64,000 nt of DNA, taken from contig CM022670.1 of assembly GCA_012295275.1 (NCBI GenBank), positions 42,259,474 through 42,323,473 on the forward strand, written 5' to 3'. Positions 1 through 13,700 of this stretch are shown in pieces. Position 1 is the first letter of the stretch. Each line of letters starts with the position of its first letter. The notes beneath the pieces were generated by a model that had not been told where the DNA came from, ran no database searches, and worked only from the letters and a program-made list of their open reading frames with translations. Made by a program: the position numbers and the translations under genes. This DNA comes from Chrysomallon squamiferum. Its lineage: Eukaryota > Mollusca > Gastropoda > Neomphalida > Peltospiridae.

Positions 1-1327
1 AGATATCATACAGAGAGCTAGTGAAGGTATTTAGAAACTAGATTAGTTACACTAGAACACTGAAACATTCTCAGACAGATGTCATACAGAGAGCTAGTGA
101 AGGTATTTAGAAACTAGATTAGTTACACTAGAACACTGAAACATTCTCAGATTGACATCATACAGAGAGCTAGTGAAGGTATTTAGAAACTAGATTAGTT
201 ACACTAGAACACTGAAACATTCTCAGATTGACATTATACAGAGAGCTAGTGAAGGTATTTAGAAACTAGATTACACTAGAACACTGAAACATTCTCAGAC
301 AGATGTCATACAGAGAGTTAGTGAAGGTATTTAGAAACTAGATTAGTTACACTAGAACACTGAAACATTCTCAGACAGATGTCATACAGAGAGCTAGTGA
401 AGGTATTTAGAAACTAGATTGGTACACTAGAACACTGAAATATTCTCAGACAGATGTCATACAGAGAGCTAGTGAAGGTATTTAGAAACTAGATTGGTAC
501 ACTAGAACACTGAAACATTCTCAGATTGACATCATACAGAGAGCTAGTGAAGGTATTTAGAAACTAGATTAGTTACACTAGAACACTGAAACATTTTCAG
601 ACAGATATCATACTGAGAGCTAGTGAAGGTATTTAGAAACTAGATTAGTTACACTAGAACACTGAAACATTCTCAGACAGATATCATACAGAGAGCTAGT
701 GAAGGTATTTAGAAACTAGATTAGTTACACTAGAACACTGAAACATTCTCAGACAGATGTCATACAGAGAGCTAGTGAAGGTATTTAGAAACTAGATTAG
801 TTACACTAGAACACTGAAACATTCTCAGATTGACATCATACAGAGAGCTAGTGAAGGTATTTAGAAACTAGATTAGTTACACTAGAACACTGAAACATTC
901 TCAGACAGATGTCATACTGAGAGTTAGTGAAGGTATTTAGAAACTAGATTAGTTACACTAGAACACTGAAACATTCTCAGACAGATATACTGAGAGCTAG
1001 TGAAGGTATTTAGAAACTAGATTAGTTACACTAGAACACTGAAACGTTCTCAGACAGATGTGATACAGAGAGCTAGTGAAGGTATTTAGAAACTAGATTA
1101 GTTACACTAGAACACTGAAACATTCTCAGACAGATGTCATACAGAGAGCTAGTGAAGGTATTTAGAAACTAGATTAGTTACACTAGAACACTGAAACTTT
1201 CTCAGATTGACATTATACAGAGAGTTAGTGAAGGTATTTAGAAACTAGATTAGTTACACTAGAACACTGAAACATTCTCAGACAGATGTCATACTGAGAG
1301 TTAGTGAAGGTATTTAGAAACTAGATT
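1..1327. repeat. Minisatellite, about 74-bp unit, 18 copies, truncated by window start
   Basis: About 18 head-to-tail copies of a 70-78 bp unit, each with the core GAGAGCTAGTGAAGGTATTT and a variable end (CAGACAGATGTCAT or CAGATTGACATCAT). It lies in the HEATR1 intron upstream of the first visible exon. Each unit carries a 5' splice-site-like AAG/GTATTT, which matters because other arrays in this gene contain the neighbouring exon end. Remaining intron 1328-1781 is unremarkable AT-rich sequence. Confidence 0.95.
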
Positions 1328-1781
1328 GGATAAACTTTAGTATATGCCTTGTCTTTACAGATAAATAAAGATGCAAATGATAGTCAATTGATTCACAAAT
1401 TTGTTGAGCTGTTTCACTGAAGTATTTTATGGTAACAAGCCCATGGGAAGTCTGTCAGCTGAATTTTAATGAAATAATATTACTGTCATTTTCACTTACT
1501 TAATTTATTATGATCCTTTTGTTCAGGCCTCATTTGACTTGAAAAACCAACATGGGTTATTGAGAAACACGGACCTGCTCTACATCAATTTTGAAATAAC
1601 ATGTACTAATAGCATTGTCTGGATTCTCAGTGGAGCTTGAGTAAACTTGTTGAATTGTTCTTGTACAAATAACTTTTTGTTATCCTGTGACAGTAAACAA
1701 ATTTTTTTATTTCCAGAGGTAAAGTATCTGTTTATAATAATTAACACATTGCTTTCTAGTATTTATCTCCATGTTTTGCAG

Positions 1782-4700
1782 CTTGCTTGAATCAGCTGAC
1801 ACTGATGTTTACAGGAGAGGAAGAAGTGACTGAAGAGAACATTGCAGAGTTCAACATGTTTGTCTCCCAGAGAATAGCAGAAACCCTGACATACAGCAAT
1901 ATACAACACATAGTGAGTATACAGTAAAATACAACACACAGTTAATATACAGTGAAATACATCACCTAGTGAGACTACAGTAAGATACAACACATAGCAT
2001 GTATACAGTAAAATACAATACAGTGAGTATACAATAAAATACAGTACATAGTGAGTATACAACAAAATACAGTACATAGTGAGTATACAGTAAAATACAG
2101 CACACAGTGAGTATATAGTAAAATACAGCACTGAATATGCAGTAAATACAACACAGTGAGTACACAGTAAAATACAATACATAGTGAGTACACAGTAAAA
2201 TACAATACATAGTGAGTATACAGTAAAATGCAATACAGTGAGTGTAACAGTAAAATACAATTCACAGTGAGTATACAGTGAAATACAACACATCGTGAGT
2301 ATACAGTAAAATCCAACCCAGTGTACACTAAGACATAAGGCATAGTGAGTGTCTGTGTGTGAAAGTTGTCACGTTGGTGATTTCAGGTTGAAGATTTGTC
2401 TGGAGTGCAGGTTGGAAGGAAGAGAGATGTTGTTATGTTGGAGTTCACATTGACTACATTGTACTACATGATTGACAGATGTTCTCAGCACAGTGACATT
2501 GTACAGCTGTGTTGTCTCCAGTCACAGTTACTGTCACTCATTCACAGCAAGGTAACTTCATTACAATGATTATCATTTTACAGCAAAAATCTGTATTATA
2601 TACATGTTGTTATTTTATAGTTATTGTCATTGTTATTGCTGTTATTATCATTATCATTGTTGTTGTTTTATTAGATGTTTAGATGTGTGTATTCTTTGAT
2701 TCCGCAATAATTAATTTACTGATTTTCACAGAAGATGATTTCCAGGGTTCACATGAAAAAAACTGTTTCTGACTTGAAACATGTTGTCATGGTGATGAAC
2801 AAAGAAATCCAGAAAAACAAGATGAAAGTTTTATATCCTTGTTTTCTCTTTTACCTTCAACATGCTGTAACACAAACCTCAGTACCTGATTCACTGCAGA
2901 GTAAGTTGTACCTTATAGTTTTTACTGTATCTGATATACTGAAAAATATCATTTAGTTGTTACTTCAGTCAGTGTATCCAATACACTGCAGAGTGAGTTG
3001 TATCATATAGTTGTTATGTTTTGAGGAACGTTTTGTGAGTTTTTTCACACTCTCTTCAAACTACCACAGACATATTTCTATTTTATAAAACACAACAAAA
3101 AAAACCATTGACATTCTACTATATATTTTCATAAAAAAAAGAATAATAAGGTTTTGTGTTTTGAAAGTTACAAACTTTGTCTGGTCACTTTTCTAATATT
3201 TATTAGTCTGCAAGGAGATTTTAAATGGTCATGGTGTGTTTTTGTTCTGTGTCATAGACTGATGCAGTTGTTTATGTTGATGTTTGTAGCAGCTACATTC
3301 TGGCAGTATGGTGGTAGTAAAGAAACTGGAGATGTCTGGCTACTTACTGTTGTGTCTATGTTTGGTTTTGTTGTTGACCAGGCAGTGGACACATTCTCTA
3401 GTGGACATAGTCATGCCAAGAATGTCATTGGAATTATGATAAAGGTAATTGCATTTGTATATTCTGATTACAGTTGTTCTAAAGTGTGCCTGCGTGCATG
3501 TGTATCTGTGTGTTGTGTGTTTATGTTCTGGTTCAAAGAGAAAATAAAATGCATTCTGTAGGAATTTTATATTCAGGTTAAGACAGATCTCAAAACATGT
3601 TTTTTCTAACAAATTGTGTTTTATAAAAAAAAATTAAAAATTCCTTATTCTTAATTTCAGCATCTGTTTTCAACAACTGAACTTTTTGTGAAATTTCTCG
3701 GCTTGATGTGGACAAGACACGTGAATAACCAGACTGGACATTTGCCTCTGACCACCTCACTACAGGCGATGGCCCTAAAACTAGGTCAGACTGTGTTTGA
3801 GAAAAGTGACCACAAACAGACCACAGATTTCATTAACAACCCAGCACCAGGTAATGTTTACTACCTGTATCTTACAGTGCAACACACCTTTTTATATTTG
3901 TTTTATTACCTGTATCTTACAAAGCAGCACACCTTTTTATATTTGTTTTGTTATTTGTATTTATTAATACAATATACCTTTTTACATTTATGTTTTACAA
4001 TCTGTATTTATTAATAGTGTTTTACTACTTGTATTTATTAGTACTATGTACTTGTTAACAGATAAATTGTGTTAGCCATGTTTGTTTAATATTATTTTTT
4101 GTGTGTGTGTTATGTTGTTGATGTATCTGAACAAGAAAAAAAAAAAAAAAATTTAATTAACATAAAATATATGTAGATTTATGTTACATGTGTGTTTGCT
4201 ACACGTTTCATAACAAATACACAAGAAGTAAAAACTTACGTCAGTCTGTATGTGTTACAGTTTTGTGCAGTCTGCTGATTGCTTGTACCTGTGTCTGCCA
4301 GCCGATGAGACAGGTAGCTGTGGAGTGTTTGAAAGTGATTCTATCAAACTCAGATGTGTCAGCCACATTCCATCCACTTGTTGTCCACATTGTAAAATGT
4401 GAGCAGGAAATACTGAGTGATTCATCATTTGTGAGTCAGGTGAGTATAGGTTTAAAAGTTGAGTTATTCACTAACTTAACTAAAATAGTTTTTTTCTTTG
4501 TCCACATCAGTTTATTTAGATATACTTTTAATCTACAGTTATTGCCTTGTTCAGAGTATTTTTATTGTAACTTAATGAATTCTGACTGGTAGAAGAGATA
4601 TGAATTTTATCCTTTACATCTGAAGTTGTGACATCATCATACACATAGCTTAGTGAATGTTGTGATTGACAACTGCAGAAGAACTATCAGAACAAATGGA

Positions 4701-7700
4701 TCCATGCAGTGATTCTCAACTACAGAAATACAGTAATCCCCAGATTTTTCTAAACTGTGCTCATTTGCTGTTGTGTTTAGTTATAAGATAAGATCGTAAG
4801 TTGGAAGTGTATAGAATGTATTTTTCAAATTTAAAAATGTTTCTGTTTTTAACAGGTGATAGCATCGACACTGTCCTTTGACATTGAATCAGACTCTGGC
4901 TTGCAGTCTCCGAAACAAAAACGTCGCCGGTCACAACATCAGAGCTCCAAGTCAGTGATGCTGAGCAATTTTCTTGACATTGCTCTTGATTCAAGAACAC
5001 CAGCCTTTGTAGCAAACTCTGTGATTGGTTTAACACAACACATTAACACCACAGTAAGTGATCTCCTGAGTTAAAAATTAGTGTCATTTAATATTGTCAT
5101 GTTTTTATTATCTCATCTTCTGATTTATACAGATATTTATTAAAAGAAATTATTTTTATCTACAGGAAAGTTTTATGCAGTTGCTGCCCCTGATTGAGCA
5201 ATATTCAGAAAAACTGTTTTCTCAAGAACTGTCTGTGTGTGAAGCTGGCAGTCTGGAGATATTGTTACACAAATATACACCACAAATCACAAGATGCCTT
5301 CAAGAAAATAGTCCTGGGCTAAAGGCTCTCACTTGGGCCATGAAGTGTGACAAAAACCTTGAAAATAAAACCACAGTTCAGAAAACAGTTCTACCGTTGG
5401 TGAGTTACACACACATTGTTTTATTACACTGAAAATAGCTGAGGAATAATTGATCAGTAGTTATGTATATATTTATATATATGTTGATATAAGTTGTTAG
5501 CATAAGCTTTGATGAAACACTAATTAACTGATATAAAAATTAAGTTTAATTTAAGAAAAAAATAAGTTTTTCAGTTGTAAACCAGTTTGTATACTTTACT
5601 TCTGTACATTTATGTACCTTTACATTCTGGCACTTTGTTCAGTTAAAACATTTTACATACAGTTAACTGCACAGTATCTGATCATCATCATTAGAGTTTG
5701 TCACACCCATTTTGTCAAAATAATCTCAAAATTCAGGAGCCATATCTCCCAAACCCAAGCCTAAAATTTTGGATTTGGTGCTGTGGGATCCCAATCAACA
5801 AGTACACCATGTTTCATCAAAATCTGAGACTGTCGGGTTTAAAATTAGTTTTTTGGGGGTGATTTGATATGGAATGACCCATGTGTGTTTGTGTGTGTGG
5901 AGACACAAAGAAAGGTAACTCTGTATGTAGCTGTTTTACTGGGTCAGTAAAGTGTTTAACTGTCTGCAGATCACACCTGAATTCTACAACACGCTGCCAA
6001 CGTCAGACTGTCGGCGTCAGATTCTGTCCTGTCTGTTTGATGTCATCATGGAAACAGAGAACCCTGATGTGACAGCCATTGTGAAGAAAGTTATCAAACA
6101 TGTAAATATTTTTTTTAAATTATAAAATTTAAATATTTGTAATATCAATTTTATTTTTAAAATGATCAAGAGTGAAAAGTTTAACATTAAGAAAACAAAA
6201 TAAAATTTAGCAGTTTTCATACACATCATAAATGTGACATTTGGTACCAGGTAATGTTCAGATAAGTTTTTTGTGACTTTGCTCTTTAATACATTAAAAT
6301 ATTGTTTCTTCTTCTTAATTTTTTAATCGAAAGTCATATTAAGGCATTAGTTTCAAAATTTCTACATATAAATTATTGTCATCATCAGATATTTTTAATG
6401 TGACAGTTGTCAAAGTTGTGTATGTTGATATATTTTCAGCTGACACTCAACACTGTTCACGTGATATCTGAACTCAACGTTGTGTTGTCACTTAGTTCCC
6501 CTACAACTGTCAGAGAGTCAAAGAAAAAACGGTTTCTGTTTTTTATTTTTCAATCTAACTTTTATAAACTTTCTCTTTTTTTATCTTTCTTTTTCATTCT
6601 GACTTTGATCATTTTTTATTTTTTTCTTCTTTTTTTTTTCTTTCTAACTTTCATAAACTTTCTCTTTTTTTATCTTTCTTTTTTCATTAAGACTTTGATA
6701 ACTTTATTTATTTATTTACTTTTAATCTTTTCTGTTTTATGCTTTTTCATAAAGTGTTTTCATCTTCAGAAAAATCTGAGAGATAAAATTTAAAGATTTC
6801 TAAAATTCTTCCACAGTTTTGTTTATTTATTTAAACAGAATCTGTAACAAGAGAAAATTAAGTAATATTTATCTGTGTGTGTATTTTACTAATCTGTGTG
6901 TTTCAGTCAAACTTACCCACAAGAGGAAGTAAGTGAGTTCGATTCTCCATGCTGGCAGAGAGTGGTGATTGTACTAGAAGCTGTACAGGACAAAAAGAAA
7001 CTGGAGAATCCAGAACTTCTCATCCCTGTGTGTTTCCAGATAATGTCACGGTCATTAATCTTTTTTTAAATTAAATCAGCTTTCCCAGTTTTGTGACTTA
7101 ATTAGAACAGCCATTATTTACTTTGTGCATCAGTTGTTTCAAAATTACAGCCTTTACTTTTCAGTTAAATACAAAGAGATTTTATTACCTACAGTAATTT
7201 TGCTTTTCTTTGACAGCTCATCAACACCTGTGTTTAAGTATTAATTTCTTTCCACAGTGTGTTTGATGAATTTATACATGATGTGTTTATTTTTGTGTTA
7301 TAGGAATTTGCTTGTAATATTTAACACGTATAAAAATGTATTTGAAAATTTAACACATAAAAATATGGTTTGTTATCTTTAACATACATAAAAATGTTTT
7401 TATAATATATATTCAACACATAAAAATGTGTTTGTAATATTTAACATATATAAAAATGTGTTTGTTTCTGTGATTCAGAGTGCTGGAACTTGATGAACAC
7501 CTGACAGCAGAATACACAAAGCAGTTGCTGTTGACATTGCTGTACAATGTGTGTAACTCTCTTTCCACAGACAACAAACAAAGTGAGATTTTAGAATTTT
7601 ATTACTATCTGTACTAGAAACACAGTATTGGTCACACATACCTGTACTAGAAACACAGCATTAGTCACACATACCTGTACTAGAAACACAGCATTAGTCA

Positions 7701-10700
7701 CACATATCTGTACTAGAAACACAGCATTAGTCACACATATCTGTACTAGAAACACAGCATTAGTCACACATACCTGTACTAGAAACACAGCATTAGTCAC
7801 ACATATCTGTACTAGAAACACAGCATTAGTGACACATACCTGTACTAGAAACAGTATTAGTCACACATACCTGTACTAGAAACCCAGCATTAGTCACACA
7901 TACCTGTACTAGAAACACAGCATTAGTCACACATACCTGTACTAGAAACACAGCAGTGACACATACCTGTACTAGAAACAGTATTAGTCACACATACCTG
8001 TACTAGAAACACAGCATTAGTCACACATACCTGTACTAGAAACACAGCAGTGACACATACCTGTACTAGAAACAGTATTAGTCACACATACCTGTACTAG
8101 AAACACAGCAGTGACACATACCTGTACTAGAAACACAGCATTAGAAAACACAGCAGTGACATTAGTCACACATACCTGTTCTAGAAACACAGCAGTGACA
8201 CATATACCTGTACTAGAAACACAGCATTAGTCACACATACCTGTACTAGAAACAGTATTAGTCACACATACCTGTACTAGAAACACAGCAGTGACACATA
8301 CCTGTACTAGAAACACAGCAGTGAAACATATCTGTACTAGAAACAGTATTAGTCACACATACCTGTACTAGAAACACAGCATTAGTCACACATACCTGTA
8401 CTAGAAACACAGCAGTGACACATACCTGTACTAGAAACAGTATTAGTCACACATACCTGTCCTAGAAACAGTATTAATCACACATACGTGTACTAGAAAC
8501 ACAGCATTAGTCACACATACCTGTACTAGAAACACAGCATTAGTCACACATATCTGTACTAGAAACACAGCATTAGTCACACATATCTGTACTAGAAACA
8601 CAGCATTAGTCACACATACCTGTACTAGAAACACAGCATTAGTCACACATACCTGTACTAGAAACAGTATTAGTCACACATATCTGTACTAGAAACACAG
8701 CATTAGTCACACATACCTGTACTAGAAACACAGCATTAGTCACACATACCTGTACTAGAAACACAGCAGTGACACATACCTGTACTAGAAACAGTATTAG
8801 TCACACATACCTGTACTAGAAACCCAGCATTAGTCACACATACCTGTACTAGAAACACAGCATTAGTCACACATACCTGTACTAGAAACACAGCAGTGAC
8901 ACATACCTGTACTAGAAACACAGCATTAGTCACACATACCTGTACTAGAAACACAGCAGTGACACATACCTGTACTAGAAACAGTATTAGTCACACATAC
9001 CTGTACTAGAAACACAGCAGTGACACATACCTGTACTAGAAACACAGCATTAGTCACACATACCTGTTCTAGAAACACAGCAGTGACACATATACCTGTA
9101 CTAGAAACACAGCATTAGTCACACATATCTGTACTAGAAACAGTATTAGTCACACATACCTGTACTAGAAACACAGCATTAGTCACATACCTATTCTAGA
9201 AACACAGCAGTGACACATACCTGTTCTAGAAACACAGCAGTGACGCATACCTGTACTAGAAACACAGCAGTGACACATATACCTGTACTAGAAACAGTAT
9301 TAGTCACACATACCTGTTCTAGAAACACAGCATTAGTCGCACATACCTGTACTAGAAACAGTATTAGTCACACATACCTGTACTAGAAACACAGCAGTGA
9401 CACATACCTGTACTAGAAACACAGCAGTGAAACATACCTGTACTAGAAGCAGTATTAGTCACACATACCTGTACTAGAAACACAGCATTAGTCACACATA
9501 CCTGTACTAGAAACACAGCATTAGTCACACATACCTGTACTAGAAACACAGCAGTGACACATACCTGTACTAGAAACAGTATTAGTCACACATACCTGTA
9601 CTAGAAACAGTATTAGTCACACATACGTGTACTAGAAACACAGCATTAGACACACATACCTGTTCTAGAAACACAGTATCTCTCACACATCTGTTCTAGA
9701 AACACGGTATCTGTCACACATCTGTTCTAGAAACAAGGTATCTGTCACACATCTGTTCTAGAAACACGGTATCTGTCGCACATCTGTTCTAGAAACACGG
9801 TATCTGTCGCACATCTGTTCTAGAAACACGGTATCTGTCACACATCTCTTCTAGAAACACAGTATCTGTCACAGATCTCTGTTCTAGAAACACAGTATCT
9901 GTCATACATCTGTTCTAGAAACAAAGTCACACATCTCTTCTAGAAACAGAAAGTCACACATATCTGTCCTAGAAACACAGAAAGTCACACATATCTGTCC
10001 TAGAAACACAGAAAGTCACACATATTTGTTCTAGAAACACAGTATTAGTCACACATATGGAAACACAGTTTTCAGTACAATTTCTGTATTTGCAGTGAAG
10101 ATTCCAAGTGAGCAGTTTAACATGGAGTTAATAGTTCAGTGCATCCGTACATCTGACAATCCACAAACTCACCACCAGGCTCTCCTGCTGCTCACAGTGG
10201 CTGCTCACATTTGTCCTGTAAGATATTTTAACAATTGTTAAATTGCTGTCTGTGCAGTCTCATTTTACGTGTTGGATGTTTTTGTAAGATATGTATGTGT
10301 TCACAGAAAACAGGCATTTCTTTTGCTTTTTTCCTCTGTATAACTTGTTTACAATACTGAAGAAACTTATAATTATTTGCAGTAATTATTTTCTAGTAAA
10401 TATGTTTCTCTTATTTTAAAAAACGTATTGGATTATTTATAGAACTGTTCTTTGTGGGGTTTTGTGAATTGTATTTAAGTAATTTTCTACAACTTCTTTT
10501 GTTTTATTATAAAAGAAAGGTAGTGTTTGATTGACCTGTTTTTTTTTTTTTTTTTTTTTCCAGGAACTGTTGTTACACAACATTATGTCTGTGTTCACAT
10601 TTATGGGAACAAACATTCTGAGACAGGATGACAGTTACAGCTTTCACGTCATTTCCAGAATTCTAGAAACAGTCATTCCTGCCCTGGCTGCTGTGAGTTC

Positions 10701-13700
10701 AGTTCACGTCACTGTAAATGTTAATTACATATAGCACATTACAACAAATATATTAAATATATTTATCTAATACTATAATTATATATTGTATTTATATTAA
10801 TATACAGTAATACTATAATACATATTACATTTATATATATACTAATACTGTAATTATATATTATATATATGCTGTTATAAATTTTCGTTACATTTATATT
10901 ATAATTTATACATACAGTAATCCTGAAGTTAGATATTGCAGCATCTACATTGTAACTGAAATTTCATATCACAATACTTATTCACTAAAACTATAATTTC
11001 ACATTACAATATTATATCCACTAGAACAAAAATTTCATGTTACAATACTACATACACTAAAACTATAATTTCATATTACAATACTGTATACACTAAAACT
11101 ATAATTTCATATTACAATACTGTATATACTAAAACTATAAATTCATATTACTATACTGTATACACTAAAACTATAAATTCATATTACAATACTGTATACA
11201 CTAAAACTATAAATTCATATTACAATACTGTATACACTAAAACTATAAATTCATATTACAATACTGTATACACTAAAACTATAAATTCATATTACAATAC
11301 TGTATACACTAAAACTATAAATTCATATTACAATACTGTATACACTAAAAGTATAAATTCATATTACTATACTGTATACACTAAAACTATAAATTAATTA
11401 TGATTCAGGCCTGTGAAGCAAGAGCTAAGTTGTCTTCTGAAGTCAGCAGCACTGATGTAGTCATGACGTCTGTTCTGCGGGTGTTTGCCTCTGCACTGCC
11501 ACACATACCTGAACATCGCAAAATTGTCATATTTACAAAACTGGTTTCAGTTGTTGGAGAGAAACACTTCCTTTGGCAATTCCTCCTGCTTGTGTTGGAG
11601 CACCACATCACATCAGCAGTGGAGAAGAAACGTGATGAAGAAAGTGATGTCACAGAGAGAAAGGTAGATACACATGGGTGAACTGATTTGCTGTGTTTGA
11701 TGCAGAGTTTGATAAATGAGATTAAGATAAATGTTGTTGTTTTTGTGTAGAAATTGATAAATCATATTAAGAAATGTAGTGAGCAAAGACATTTAATTAA
11801 ATTTTATAACTCATGTTACAATTAAATAGTTAAATGTTGTTTGATACAGTTCAGTTTGATAAATCACATTAAAATAAATGTGGTGAGTAAATGCATTTAA
11901 TTAAATGTGTAATTAAACACTTAAATGCTGTTGTAGGAAAGTAGCCCAGTGTCTGCACAGATTCTCAACTTCCTCACACAACTAGCGACATCGTTCACAC
12001 CATCCATGGTGCTTTACACAGCAAAGTCGGCCATCGCTTACATCGGCAGTCTGCCTGAGGACAAACCCAGTGACGCTGTACTTAGACAGAGAACAACTGC
12101 AAAACAACTGCAAGCTGTCAGCAAGGATGATGTTGAGATCTTCAGTTACACATTTCACACAGCCAAACAGATGAGACATTTCAAATACTGTGTGATACAC
12201 CTGTTTATACACCTGTTTTCCAGTAAACAGTTCATTGCACAGGTAAACATTGTTATACACCTGTTTTCCAGTAAACAGTTCATTGCACAGGTAAACATTG
12301 TTATACACAGTTTTCCAGTAAACAGTTCATTGCACAGGTAAACATTGTTATACACTGTTTTACAGTAAACAGTTCATTGCACAGGTAAACATTGTTATAC
12401 ACAGTTTTCCAGTAAACAGTTCATTGCACAGGTAAACATTGTTATACACCTGTTTTCCGGTAAACAGTTCATTGCACAGGTAAACATTGTTATACACTGT
12501 TTTACAGTAAACAGTTCAATGCACAGGTAAACATTGTTATACACAGTTATACAGTAAACAGTTCATTGTACATGTAAACATTGTTAAACAGTAATTGCTA
12601 TAACATTAATTATGAAGGTAAAACTATGTAAACATTAAGATATATTTTTGAGTTGAGTTTTTGTAAATATCTGATGCTATATTACAAAGTGAAATTACAA
12701 GTTATAAACATTTTTGTTTACAGGTTTCAGTTGCAGATGAAGCAAGTTTGTTAAAGAATTTTCAGAAGTTTTTGAGTGAATTGTTGCAGTACATAGCAAC
12801 AAGCAGCAAGCTGGCAGACAAACACAACAACAGTCCCATGTCCAAGTACTGGAGAGCACTGCTTCATAAAACATATGAATTGTTAGACAAGGTAGATAAC
12901 TCTGTTTCACAGTGTATCAGCACAATCACATGGTGTAATAATGATTCACGATCTGTTAGACAGAAATTGTACTTTAAAAATACTTCCGTACAGGACACAC
13001 TTTTCTTGTTTTTGTTTTTTTTAATTATTTCTTTTATTTTTTTCTCTTTTGTTTCTATTTTTATTTCTTTTTTATGCAAAGGCTGTATCCATTTCTATAA
13101 TTAAAATAATTTGTATTTCTTACCAGTTATACAGCTAGTTAAAAACTTCATTTGTCAGCTCACAACAGTCGGTTACTGTTTTCTTTAATTATTTGTTAAG
13201 CTTTTGAATTCAGACCAACTGTGTTGTCAGTAGAGAAGTCAACACATTCAGATATTTAGTGTGGCTGAATGCAAGCTGTGTGAAAACAAACGTGTCCAGT
13301 GAAGTAAACACAGACTGATGTTATCTGCTGAAAACAAAATTAAACAGTCCTGTTAAGAGTTAGGCTTTTGTTCAGTTTAAGGGTTTGAGTGCTTAACAAG
13401 AACACACAGTCAGTGATGAAATTATTCATAGTTTTGTTCAAATAATGCTTACTCTGAAAAAAAAAGAAAAGAAAAAAGAATGGGTCAACAAAACTAGGGA
13501 AAGTTTGATCTTTATTATCACTCAACATTGTATAAAATACTTGCATTTTGTTTACATCAGACCTTTCTATTTTTTAAACTTAAATTTCATACCTCTGTGT
13601 TTCACGTACAAAAATCAACTAAATTGCTTTCAACAATAATCCTCTAATTTTAGGTGAAAATTATTATTAACATAACATTGATATGGAGATGTTTTTTAAC

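Noticed and set aside
3154-3289. Upstream start for the HEATR1 exon at 3290, using the AG at 3256
   Set aside because: That acceptor gives an immediate stop with the phase of the preceding exon; the AG at 3289 keeps frame.
7591-9549. Long open frames on both strands with repeated FLVQVCVTNAV and TCTRNTALVTH peptides
   Set aside because: They are translations of a minisatellite within a HEATR1 intron; no start context, no family and frames on both strands.
7605-10065. CRISPR-like array of short repeats
   Set aside because: Units are continuous without unique spacers, the genome is eukaryotic and no cas genes exist.
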